A stretch of DNA of 64,000 nucleotides from Saccharospirillum sp043196875 (GTDB lineage Bacteria; Pseudomonadota; Gammaproteobacteria; Pseudomonadales; Natronospirillaceae). A program made the translations under genes and the position numbers. Within the stretch, counting starts at the first letter, position 1. Each line of letters starts with the position of its first letter. The stretch covers positions 1 through 64,000 of the forward strand of contig NZ_JBEBMX010000009.1 of assembly GCF_043196875.1 (NCBI RefSeq), given 5' to 3'. Positions 8,003 to 15,968 of the stretch are shown in pieces. The notes beneath the pieces are model-generated. The model was not told the DNA's origin and did not search any database. It saw only the letters and a list, made by a program, of their open reading frames with translations.

Positions 8003-10039
8003 ATGCCAAACGCCCAGACCATCCTTGAACTGATGCAGAGTCGCCGCTATCAGAATCTGGCCTATTTCCAACAACACCACCCCAAAATATATGAGGCTTT
8101 TCACAACTACAGCCTGCGCGACGCCAAACTGAACATCAGTCCTGACGGCAACGACATCAACCTGTTAGTGGGCGGCAAGGCACTGTATGAGCGGGACTAC
8201 CGGCGAACCGGTGAGCGCGAGTGCGATATCTTTATGCGCAGCTTTCCGCGCAATTCGCCCATCACCACCGCCAAAGCGCCGGGGCCGGGCTATTTCCCGA
8301 CCCCTCGGGCATTTCATACCTTAGGGCGTGAACTGATGAGCGCCGCGCCCATTAAAAAACCAGGATCAACGCCTCTGATCTCGCGCGACAACTATCCGTT
8401 GGTGGTTGTTACCGGCGTTGGCCTGGGCGGGCATATCGAAGCACTGAGCAACCGGGCCCAGGTCAGCCACTTTGTGATTTATGAACCGAACCCGGACATA
8501 TTCGCGGCCAGCCTCTATACCATGGATTGGTCCGGCTTGTTTGAATCGCGCTCCCGCGACAGCGCACTCAGCGTGCAAATATTTGTCGGCAACATTATTT
8601 CCGATGAACGAAAGTTCGCGGCTGTCTGGAATACCCTGGCTCGCCTTAACCCGCTGTTCCCAACCTCGACCTATTATTTCAACCACCTGGGCAACAAAGA
8701 AAACCTGGATCTGATCAATCGCTGGAATCAGGACATCTCGCTGTTTATGAATGTCTGGGGTTTCTATGATGATGAGCTGAATCAACTCAACCAGTGCTTG
8801 CACAATATTCGTGGCCACAGCGCCATCTTAAAAAACCGCCAACCCACGGATCGCAACACCCCGGTTTTTATTATTGGTGCCGGCCCTTCACTGGACCAAC
8901 GTATCGAAGAAGTTCGTGCCTACCAGGATAAAGCGCTGATTATTTCCTGCGGTACCGCTCTGAAGTCGCTGCATCATTACGGCATCAAACCTGATTTCCA
9001 TCTCGAACTGGAATCGCACAAAATCGTTGTTGACTCGCTGAAGACCATTGACGACCCGCAATGGTTAAAAAGCATCACCATTATCAGCCCGTCACACATC
9101 CACCCGGAAGTTATCAACCAGTTTGGCGACTCGCTGCTCTATTTCAAAGGCGAGTCAGCACTGTGGGGCATGTTTGGCAGCGAAAGCGCCATCATTCCTT
9201 TTGGTACTCCGACCTGTACCAATGCTGCGGTCGCTTTTTGCCTTTATTACGGATTTAAAAACACCTATCTGTTCGGTTGTGACTACGGCTTTCGTGATGA
9301 AGAAAACCATCACGCCAAAGGCTCCATTTATTATCAGGGCAGCTTTAAAGAGAACTACGACAAGAAGCATAAAAATCCAGCGCGTTATAGAACGCTGACC
9401 GATATCAAAGGCGAACCCATCTATACAACGGTGCAACTCTATTCGTCACTGCGGACAGTGGAAAAAGTAGCCTATGCCTTCGTGCAGCAAGGGCTGACAC
9501 TCAATAATTGCTCTGAAGGTGTGGATTTGCGCCATACCCAGATACTCGACAGCCAGGCGTTTAAGCAACAAGTCGATAACTTAGAGGCGTATTCCAAAGC
9601 AGAGGTCGTGAGCAGCTTGCAGCGCTCAGCGGACGTTTTGACAGAAAAACAAATCAGCCGAGGCATAAAGGATCTGCAAAAAGCCATCCTGGCCTTTTTG
9701 AATAAGCTGGATAACGAAGTGTTAAGCCGCAATGCCGATTTTGAAGATACTGTTTTCGGCATTAACCATCGTCTGGAACAGGTTTTTCAAAAAGAGCATC
9801 CGGCTTATTACTGGTTTATTCGTGGTTCTATCTGGCACCTCAGTCACATCTTATATACCTATTGCCTGTGTATGCGAGACGCAACCGATCAGCAAAAATT
9901 CCAGCTGAAATACCGCAAAACTCTGAAGGCCTTTGCCGATCAGATTGAGCAGGATTTGAACATGATGATGACCAAGTCATTCACCCCGGACGACCCTTGG
10001 TTGAAAGTGCCCTTGGCGGAACTGCCAGCCGAAGCCTAA
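8003..10039 (+). CDS. Motility accessory factor (MAF), DUF115 flagellin glycosyltransferase family
   Basis: MAF proteins carry a central DUF115 / MptE-like domain and transfer nonulosonic acids such as pseudaminic acid onto flagellin. The 678-residue protein has the recognisable core at ~290-345 (FIIGAGPSLDQRIEEVRAY, then ALIISCGTALKSLHHYGIKPDFHLELE), followed by a conserved GCDYGFRD-type segment. The N-terminal ~280 residues fit the MAF N-domain (VVVTGVGLGGHIEALS). The ATG at 8003 follows AAGGGG with suitable spacing; the TTG at 7973 lacks an SD. It is divergent from flagellin and next to the Pse operon, so CMP-pseudaminate is its likely donor and flagellin its acceptor. Confidence 0.85.
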   Translation: MPNAQTILELMQSRRYQNLAYFQQHHPKIYEAFHNYSLRDAKLNISPDGNDINLLVGGKALYERDYRRTGERECDIFMRSFPRNSPITTAKAPGPGYFPTPRAFHTLGRELMSAAPIKKPGSTPLISRDNYPLVVVTGVGLGGHIEALSNRAQVSHFVIYEPNPDIFAASLYTMDWSGLFESRSRDSALSVQIFVGNIISDERKFAAVWNTLARLNPLFPTSTYYFNHLGNKENLDLINRWNQDISLFMNVWGFYDDELNQLNQCLHNIRGHSAILKNRQPTDRNTPVFIIGAGPSLDQRIEEVRAYQDKALIISCGTALKSLHHYGIKPDFHLELESHKIVVDSLKTIDDPQWLKSITIISPSHIHPEVINQFGDSLLYFKGESALWGMFGSESAIIPFGTPTCTNAAVAFCLYYGFKNTYLFGCDYGFRDEENHHAKGSIYYQGSFKENYDKKHKNPARYRTLTDIKGEPIYTTVQLYSSLRTVEKVAYAFVQQGLTLNNCSEGVDLRHTQILDSQAFKQQVDNLEAYSKAEVVSSLQRSADVLTEKQISRGIKDLQKAILAFLNKLDNEVLSRNADFEDTVFGINHRLEQVFQKEHPAYYWFIRGSIWHLSHILYTYCLCMRDATDQQKFQLKYRKTLKAFADQIEQDLNMMMTKSFTPDDPWLKVPLAELPAEA

Positions 10040-10050
10040 GACAGGTAATA

Positions 10051-10084
10051 ACGGCGGCACCGGAAAATGGTGCCGCCGTTTTTA
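10051..10084 (+). terminator. Intrinsic terminator after the MAF gene
   Basis: The stem ACGGCGGCACC / GGTGCCGCCGT with a 7-nt loop is followed by TTTTT. It lies between the convergent MAF gene and the 3' end of the sugar operon. The T-run favours plus-strand termination. Confidence 0.85.
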
Positions 10085-11278
10085 TTACAACGACTTGATC
10101 AGCACGGTGTGGATATCGCCGATCTCGTAGGGGAATTGCAGGAAGCGCGAAACACCCAGTTCAGGGTTGTAAACAATAACCCCGCAATCAATTGAAATGT
10201 TATTGGATAAGCCAATAACGCGCGAATAATTTCGGTTTTTGCTTTGGCCAATAAAATACAGACCTTTGCGATAATCCAGCCCTCGGGTAAAGGCCGGAAA
10301 AGTCGCCTGAATGCTCATGTTGTTGTAGCGCAGATGACCGGGTAATGAATCCAGGACGTGCAGTCCACCATCGATAAAGCGTATGTTGTGCGGCATATAA
10401 AGCCCGGTCACTACATCGCGGCGACGCTCACCGCTGACCAAATCAAACTCAGCCACACAACCATCGAAAACATCTTTTTTCCAGTTGCCTGACGATGAAA
10501 ACATGCTCACATAAAGGCTATCACCGAGCGCAACGTTATCGTTAGTATGATGTTGAGCATCACCGCTTTGGGCAAATTTTTCCGAGAAAAACAGCTCTCT
10601 GGTCTGCTCAAACTGAGCGTTCAGTTCAATCACGCTGTCTCGATTAGAACAATTTATGTAATAACAGCCGTTATCTTCGTTGAAAGAAACGCCGTGGGCT
10701 CGGGCACCTTCCGGCAAGCTGGCCAACTGAGTGACCTCACCTTTTGAATAGCGGAACAAACCGATATCACCATTGACGAAGAGGACATCGTCACCGTCTC
10801 GCATGGCGCCATAACAAGGTCCGCTGTACAGCCGCTCGAAACTGACTTGCGTCTGGTCCACCTTGCACAGATAAAGCCCCCCACCCCAAGGACCTTGTTC
10901 GGCGGCAACCGTGCCACTGGTGAAATAAAACTCGGTCTTTAATTCCTCCAGCTCGGCAATGGCCAGCAGATCGTTAGCCAGTGGCGATAAGGCAAAATCA
11001 CGATCGGCCGCCAGCCCCAGACCTTCGAGCTGCGCCGAGATGTTCATGACATCGGTAGAGCAGATCAGCACAAAGTAGTCGTCGGTTAATACCGACGGAG
11101 CTTTTACTTCCAAACCATGAAAGGTTGAACCTTGCAACGGCGTCGAGTTATCCACCAGAAAGGCAACCTGATCGCCCAGTCGTTTAATGGTTTTTTCTGC
11201 CAGCTTGCTGCGGCCAAACAAAACGTAGGGTTTTTGATTGCGTTTTTCCAACTCGGCGAACGAGGTTTTTATCAGCAT
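10085..11278 (-). CDS. Beta-propeller protein with N-terminal Rossmann-like domain, DUF4915-like
   Basis: I do not recognise this 397-residue protein as a characterised enzyme. Residues ~15-100 look like a small Rossmann fold (PYVLFGRSKLAEKTIKRLG, then VDNSTPLQGSTFHGLEV, VLICSTDV), as in sugar-pathway NAD-binding or PglD-like N-domains. Residues ~120-397 are a chain of short beta repeats (GLYLCKVD, DVLFVNGDIGLFRYS, GCYYINCSNRDSVIELN, SLYVSMFSSSGNW, PHNIRFIDGGLHVLDS, RGLDYRKGLYFIGQSKNR) resembling NHL or DUF4915 propellers. It is the last gene of the flagellin-sugar operon, 11 bases after its neighbour, so a role in making or transferring the modified sugar is plausible. No signal peptide is seen. 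Confidence 0.55.
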   Translation of the reverse strand: MLIKTSFAELEKRNQKPYVLFGRSKLAEKTIKRLGDQVAFLVDNSTPLQGSTFHGLEVKAPSVLTDDYFVLICSTDVMNISAQLEGLGLAADRDFALSPLANDLLAIAELEELKTEFYFTSGTVAAEQGPWGGGLYLCKVDQTQVSFERLYSGPCYGAMRDGDDVLFVNGDIGLFRYSKGEVTQLASLPEGARAHGVSFNEDNGCYYINCSNRDSVIELNAQFEQTRELFFSEKFAQSGDAQHHTNDNVALGDSLYVSMFSSSGNWKKDVFDGCVAEFDLVSGERRRDVVTGLYMPHNIRFIDGGLHVLDSLPGHLRYNNMSIQATFPAFTRGLDYRKGLYFIGQSKNRNYSRVIGLSNNISIDCGVIVYNPELGVSRFLQFPYEIGDIHTVLIKSL

Positions 11279-11289
11279 GGTTGTAGCCT

Positions 11290-12453
11290 CTAGATACCCT
11301 TGGCAAAGGGAATAAAATCACGACTTGGGTCGGAACCTGTCTCTAACATATCGGCCAGGGCTTGCGGCAATTTAGGAGCCGCATCCGGTTCACCCACTAA
11401 GGGTTTGACGTCACCGAGTTGATGCTCAACAAACCACTGATAACCCGATTCAGTCACACCTAACCAATCAAAAAACGGCCGGATATTGACCTTCTGATGC
11501 AGATAGTGATGTTGCAGTCCTTGTGCTTCATCCAAGGTGATGCGTCCATGGCGTCGCTCACGCACCAGATGATCGGTGACTTTGCGGTAACCATGTCGTT
11601 TAAATTTCAATAAGTCGTGCAGTTGGTAATAGACCGAACTGCCCGCGCGCTCATAACAATCGAAGGTGCTGCTCTGTCGCTGCGGTTGATAGCCCTGAGT
11701 CAGCGCCAGACGATTTTGCGCCAGAGGATCCCAGCGCAAATAGTTACTCAGATAAACCCCTTGCACGCCCACCTTGGCCAGAGATGCCACCGCTGGATAA
11801 CGATAATAGGCCAGCACTCTGTCTTGCAGTTGTGCGCCGGTTCCGATCACTGCCTCGACACTCTGGTTAAACAGATCGTGTTCCAGGCGACTCCACTGAC
11901 TGATGTCGGCAGCTTCGGTATGGGAAAACTTGCCGACCTGCTCTACCGCTTGTAATTGGCCGGTGATCACCCAGGGAATGCCACGATCATGAGCCACATG
12001 CATGGGGTAGGCAGTGCGCAAGGCCAGCGCCGGCCAAAGCAGATGATTGAGCTTGCGCAGGCAGGTGCGAATCAGTTCCTGGTAGGCGCGCATATCCGGG
12101 TTGTAGACCATCGAATCGACATCGAAATGGGTGATCAGGTTGTGCAGGTTATGCCACCCGATGTCGTTCATAAAATAGTCGTTAACCACCACTACCAGTG
12201 GGTGCAATCCCAGCTTTAACACCTGGTCGAGGACGTAATAATCTTCGGCATCGCCACAGACCGGAACGACACAGTCGTAGGTGCCGCGGTGGCGTCGGCT
12301 GGCCAATCGTTGCTGCAATAATTGATAACGCTGCGACCAGTCGAGCTGATCTTTTTCGCGGTGAGTATGGCAGCCGGAACACTCACCCTTGATCAGAGTC
12401 AGGCCAAAAGGATGACGGCTGTCGTACAAACACTGAGGGCACTGTTCAACCAT
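11290..12453 (-). CDS. N-acetyl sugar amidotransferase paralogue lacking the PP-loop
   Basis: This 387-residue protein is a clear paralogue of the intact amidotransferase at 13758-14903. Both have an N-terminal zinc-type CxxC...CxxC cluster (CPQCLYD, CSGCH here), a YDC-V core strand, and a C-terminal 'LLKF.RHGYRKVTDHL.RERRHGRITLDEA' segment. Where the paralogue has the ATP-binding SGGKDS, this one reads VCGDAEDYY, so the pyrophosphatase loop is gone. WbpG/PseA-type enzymes use ATP and ammonia to amidate a sugar acetamido group, and this protein should not do that by the usual chemistry. The ATG at 12453 overlaps the HisF-like stop by 8 bases and places the Cys cluster at the N-terminus. A regulatory, scaffold or altered catalytic role is open. 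Confidence 0.7.
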   Translation of the reverse strand: MVEQCPQCLYDSRHPFGLTLIKGECSGCHTHREKDQLDWSQRYQLLQQRLASRRHRGTYDCVVPVCGDAEDYYVLDQVLKLGLHPLVVVVNDYFMNDIGWHNLHNLITHFDVDSMVYNPDMRAYQELIRTCLRKLNHLLWPALALRTAYPMHVAHDRGIPWVITGQLQAVEQVGKFSHTEAADISQWSRLEHDLFNQSVEAVIGTGAQLQDRVLAYYRYPAVASLAKVGVQGVYLSNYLRWDPLAQNRLALTQGYQPQRQSSTFDCYERAGSSVYYQLHDLLKFKRHGYRKVTDHLVRERRHGRITLDEAQGLQHHYLHQKVNIRPFFDWLGVTESGYQWFVEHQLGDVKPLVGEPDAAPKLPQALADMLETGSDPSRDFIPFAKGI

Positions 12454-13159
12454 GGCGGTACCGTCGCGGGTGATACTCTTGCTGCAAAATTCGGTTTTCA
12501 ATTGCCACGGCGGCGTGACCGGCCGTTGCTGCTTGTTTGACGCCGGCAGGATCAAGACCACCGGCCAGAATCAGCCGCTGTGGTGCCAGTTGCAGAGCAT
12601 CACCGAGGCTAAAATCAAAACCACCGAGCGTACCTTCGTGATCGCAATCGTATACCACAACCTCGTTGGCAAATTGCTCAAGCAACGCTCGATCCAGATT
12701 TGACAGCGGCACAAACCGACCTTCGGCGCAGTGAAACACCTCCAGTTCCTGATCACCTCGACGCAGTGGTAATAATGCCTGCAGTGCCTGTCGCCCCAGC
12801 CGTTGCTGCAGGTTTTGCAGCAGCTCGGCGTCGCCACCGACAAAGGCCGAGCTCAGCAGCACCCGCTCCATCGGCAACCGCTCGAAAGCGTTAAAACAAG
12901 CCAGCTCACGAATGCCACCACCGAACGACAGCGGCGACTGTGTCTGTAGACTGGCCAGCCGATCCACATCGCGTTCGAACGCCGCCAGGCTGTCACCTTC
13001 ACGGACCGGGCGGATCAGGGCGATCTCATCAATCTGATGATCATCCAGCATGGAAAAAACGGTCTGCACCTCACCCAGAGGGCGCAACGTCTGCCAGCCG
13101 TAGGACTGATAACAATAGCCGTCGAGGTAAAGCACCAGGGCTGCGGTTCGCATCGTCAT
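12446..13159 (-). CDS. HisF-like cyclase-family subunit of sugar amidation system, divergent
   Basis: HisF-type (alpha/beta)8 barrels in nonulosonic and LPS sugar clusters pair with a HisH glutaminase to channel ammonia to a WbpG-type amidotransferase. This 237-residue protein keeps the barrel landmarks LYLDG near the N-terminus, SFGGGIREL (~80), DCDHEGTLGGFD (~175) and ILAGGLD (~200). The strand that bears the second catalytic Asp in HisF (usually V-SIDV) reads LLPLRRG here, with no acidic residue. The start directly follows the HisH stop (TAGATG), so the two are translationally coupled. Being next to HisH and two amidotransferases rules out a histidine role. Confidence 0.75.
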   Translation of the reverse strand: MTMRTAALVLYLDGYCYQSYGWQTLRPLGEVQTVFSMLDDHQIDEIALIRPVREGDSLAAFERDVDRLASLQTQSPLSFGGGIRELACFNAFERLPMERVLLSSAFVGGDAELLQNLQQRLGRQALQALLPLRRGDQELEVFHCAEGRFVPLSNLDRALLEQFANEVVVYDCDHEGTLGGFDFSLGDALQLAPQRLILAGGLDPAGVKQAATAGHAAVAIENRILQQEYHPRRYRHG

Positions 13160-13768
13160 CTAGAGCACCATCCGCAGCAGCTGACTGCCGGTCCACTGGC
13201 TTTTTTCCGGATGGAACTGGCAACCGATCAGCTCACCCTTAATGCTCATGGCGCTGTAAGCGGCCAATGTCGGATCGTCGATCGCCAGGTTCAACGCCCC
13301 AGCATCGGTGCAACGCACACCGTATTCGTGGTTGTAATAAACCCGACCCCGGAGTTGTCGCTTCAGCGTTAATTTCGGCACCAGGCCGGCGTCCTGACAG
13401 CGCAAATGAAAATTCTTCCAGCCGTTGTTGCCGATGCCACCGGCCAATTTTTCCACCTGGGCGTCCAACAGCCCTAACCCCTCGACCCCGCCATCTTCCT
13501 CGGAATAATGCGTTAACGCCTGATAGCCCAAACAAATGCCAATAACTCGACGTCCTTGCGCGGCGGCATCGAGCACCGCCTTATCCAGCTCAGCGCGACG
13601 CAGGTTGGCCATAAAATAGGCGATGGAACCGACCCCAGGCAGCAAAATACGCGAATTCCTCAACTCTTTCGGTTGGGTCACCCAGTTGGGTCGCAGGTGC
13701 AGCCGGGTCAGGCTGTTGGCGATGGAGCGCAGGTTGCCGCTGCCGACGTTGATCACATCAATGTCCAT
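13160..13768 (-). CDS. HisH-like glutamine amidotransferase for sugar amidation
   Basis: This class I glutamine amidotransferase of 202 residues releases ammonia from glutamine. The catalytic elements are intact: nucleophile Cys in GICLGYQAL (~78) and the His/Glu pair in CQFHPEKS (~184). The oxyanion strand is LLPGVGSIAYFM. In Campylobacter and Pseudomonas O-antigen or flagellin clusters such HisH copies feed PseA/WbpG-type enzymes rather than histidine synthesis. It overlaps the upstream amidotransferase by 11 bases and abuts the HisF-like gene, so all three should be made together. Confidence 0.88.
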   Translation of the reverse strand: MDIDVINVGSGNLRSIANSLTRLHLRPNWVTQPKELRNSRILLPGVGSIAYFMANLRRAELDKAVLDAAAQGRRVIGICLGYQALTHYSEEDGGVEGLGLLDAQVEKLAGGIGNNGWKNFHLRCQDAGLVPKLTLKRQLRGRVYYNHEYGVRCTDAGALNLAIDDPTLAAYSAMSIKGELIGCQFHPEKSQWTGSQLLRMVL

Positions 13769-14903
13769 AGTCGACTCCGACGGTAAAACGCGGTTTAGGA
13801 CGCTGGCCCGGTTGAATGTCGAACAAGTCGGTATTCACCCACTGATGGGCAATCTGCCAAAACTCGGCCGTACTGATGCCGACATAGCGGCAATAGCTGT
13901 CGATGATGCGGTCGTCACAGCGACCATCGTATTGTTTTACGATGTCGATGCCCTGTTGCCGACTCAGTTGGCCGTTGCGGATGCCTTCATCGACGATATC
14001 GGTGGCGCGGCCAAAGCCAAACTTAAAATATTTCAGCATCATATTGATGTTGGAATATTCCTCATCGAGCATCGATGCCTCGGAAATATCGCCGGTTTCC
14101 AGCGCTTCGTTCGGGCGCAGGGTCAAGCCTTGCAAGGCGGCGTAGGTGGCATTATTAGCATTACTCCAGTCATCCCAGGCCGGCCCGAGAAACAAGATAG
14201 AGATGCCGTTTTTATCGAAATAGTGTTCCTGCGGATAGCGATAGTGGTCGAGTTTTCGTTGCTCATCGACACAGCCTTTCATCCACTCCATGCCACCTTG
14301 TGACAGCGTATTGGAATGACTCAGCCGGTTGCCATCGAACTCATCAACGCCACGAGTACCGGCATCGCCAACCTGCAAGGCTGGATTTTCACCCCAGAAG
14401 ATCAGATTGATACCCAGATCAATGGCGAGCCTGGGCACGGTAGAAAACAGCGCCAGTTCGGTCGATTTACAGACGTTGCCAAAATCCCGAAAGGCTTGCA
14501 GCGATAACCGACGGGATGTCTGGGGCGCCGGCGTGGCGGTGATCAGATCGAAGCCCATGCTGATCAGGTTAGACAGGTTGCTGGCGCCGATATCGCTCAT
14601 CTGCGCCGGTGGGTAAGCACAGCACACCAGTAACGGGCGCAAGCCCAGACGATCGCGCACCCAATGCGCCTGACGGGTACTGTCTTTGCCGCCGCTAACG
14701 CCAACGATGCAATCGTAAGCGGCACGTTTGCGCCGGCGCGAGCGGATCTGCTTGATACGTTCCTGCAAGGCTGTGAGCTTAAAACGCTTATCTTCTACGA
14801 CTCGATCGTCGTTGGAATACTGGCAGGCAATGCAGACGCCCGCTTCGCTGAAGTGGGCATTCGGCCGTAAATCGGTGCTCAGACACTGAGTGCAGTATTT
14901 CAT
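13758..14903 (-). CDS. pseA: N-acetyl sugar amidotransferase (PseA/WbpG family), intact
   Basis: This family converts an N-acetyl group of a sugar or nonulosonic acid to an acetamidino group. The 381-residue protein has the Cys cluster YCTQCLSTD...GVCIACQY (4-26), a PP-loop ATP site VGVSGGKDSTRQA (~70), and the family's IFWGENPALQVGD (~168) and C-terminal KFGFGRATD...RNGQLSR segments. With HisH and HisF encoded next to it, ammonia is probably supplied from glutamine. Because it follows pseI, the likely product is an acetamidino derivative of pseudaminic acid, but a legionaminic-type substrate cannot be excluded from sequence. The symbol is given by context and family. Confidence 0.8.
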   Translation of the reverse strand: MKYCTQCLSTDLRPNAHFSEAGVCIACQYSNDDRVVEDKRFKLTALQERIKQIRSRRRKRAAYDCIVGVSGGKDSTRQAHWVRDRLGLRPLLVCCAYPPAQMSDIGASNLSNLISMGFDLITATPAPQTSRRLSLQAFRDFGNVCKSTELALFSTVPRLAIDLGINLIFWGENPALQVGDAGTRGVDEFDGNRLSHSNTLSQGGMEWMKGCVDEQRKLDHYRYPQEHYFDKNGISILFLGPAWDDWSNANNATYAALQGLTLRPNEALETGDISEASMLDEEYSNINMMLKYFKFGFGRATDIVDEGIRNGQLSRQQGIDIVKQYDGRCDDRIIDSYCRYVGISTAEFWQIAHQWVNTDLFDIQPGQRPKPRFTVGVDYGH

Positions 14904-14918
14904 GGTCGACAGCGGCCC

Positions 14919-15968
14919 CTAGTCGAAATAATCCCAGCGCACCGGCTGATAGCGCTGCACCGAGCGGGTCAGTGTTTTGCCCAGCAACTCATCGAAATAA
15001 CGCGGCGCCAGCCCATAGCCGGGGCGGACGCTGCGAATCGAGTCGGCGTCAATGACATCGCCCGCCTGCAAATCCTTGACGAAATACAACGAACGCCGGA
15101 ACTGGGCATTACCACGTTCGGACTCACTGCGTTCGTAATGCACCTGCCCCAGAGATTCCCAGGCGGTTTTAACATCACGACACAGCCGCGCCAGATCGTC
15201 CGGCTCCAGTGAAAAGCTGTCATCCGGGCCGCCACCGGAGCGGTCCAGGGTAAAGTGTTTTTCGATAAAACAAGCGCCCAGCGCCGTGGCGGCGACGGCC
15301 GTGGCGTTATCAAGCGTGTGGTCCGACAACCCGACCAGAGCCGGATAACGCTGCGCCATATCGACCAGAGTGCGCAGGTTGTAATCGCCCGCCGGCGCCG
15401 GGTAGCCACTGACGCAATGCAACACAATTAATTGCGAACAGCCGTTGTCGCGCGCTGTCGCCACGGCCTCGGCGATTTCGTCCTGATTGGCCATGCCGGT
15501 CGAAATCACCATCGGTTTGCCGGTACTGGCCACATAGCGGATCAACGGCAGATCAACCGCCTCGAAGGAGGCAATTTTATAGGCCGGCGCGCCCAGGTCT
15601 TCGAGCAGATCAACAGCGGTGTTATCGAAGGGCGAACTGAAGATGGTCAGACCCAGCTTGCGGGCGTGTTCAAACAAAGGGGCATGCCAGTCCCAAGGCA
15701 GATGGGCTTCTTCATAGAGATCATAGAGAGTCCGGCCGTGCCAAAGACCACCTTCAATACGGAAATCAGCGCTGTCCGCTGGCAAGGTAATGGTATCGGG
15801 CCGGTAGGTTTGCAGTTTGACGGCATCAACCCCAGCCTGGCCGGCAGCGCTGATAATCGCCTTGGCTCGCTCCAGACTGCCGTTGTGATTGGCCGAAACC
15901 TCCGCCACCACGTAAGGCGGTGCATCAGCGGCCAGGCGGCGACCGTTGATCCAGACTTCATTCGACAT
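14919..15968 (-). CDS. pseI: Pseudaminic acid synthase
   Basis: PseI condenses 6-deoxy-2,4-diacetamido-altropyranose with phosphoenolpyruvate to give pseudaminic acid. The 349 residues comprise a NeuB TIM barrel (~1-280; VVAEVSANHNGSLERAK, KLQTYRPDTITL, KIASFEAVDLPLI, STGMAN, HCVSGYPAP, GLSDHT, EKHFTLDRSGGGPDDSFS) and a C-terminal SAF (antifreeze-like) domain (~285-349). The GGGPDDSFSLEP motif is typical of PseI rather than sialate synthases. It overlaps the PseG-PseH fusion by 11 bases, with SD AGAGGT before its ATG. Confidence 0.92.
   Translation of the reverse strand: MSNEVWINGRRLAADAPPYVVAEVSANHNGSLERAKAIISAAGQAGVDAVKLQTYRPDTITLPADSADFRIEGGLWHGRTLYDLYEEAHLPWDWHAPLFEHARKLGLTIFSSPFDNTAVDLLEDLGAPAYKIASFEAVDLPLIRYVASTGKPMVISTGMANQDEIAEAVATARDNGCSQLIVLHCVSGYPAPAGDYNLRTLVDMAQRYPALVGLSDHTLDNATAVAATALGACFIEKHFTLDRSGGGPDDSFSLEPDDLARLCRDVKTAWESLGQVHYERSESERGNAQFRRSLYFVKDLQAGDVIDADSIRSVRPGYGLAPRYFDELLGKTLTRSVQRYQPVRWDYFD

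Noticed and set aside
12446..13768. HisH/HisF pair as histidine biosynthesis genes
   Set aside because: No other his genes nearby, the HisF copy is divergent, and both are embedded in a nonulosonic-acid operon next to WbpG-type amidotransferases.
13623..14303. 226-codon plus-strand frame opposite the amidotransferase/HisH junction
   Set aside because: Spans the overlap of two coupled minus-strand genes; shadow frame.
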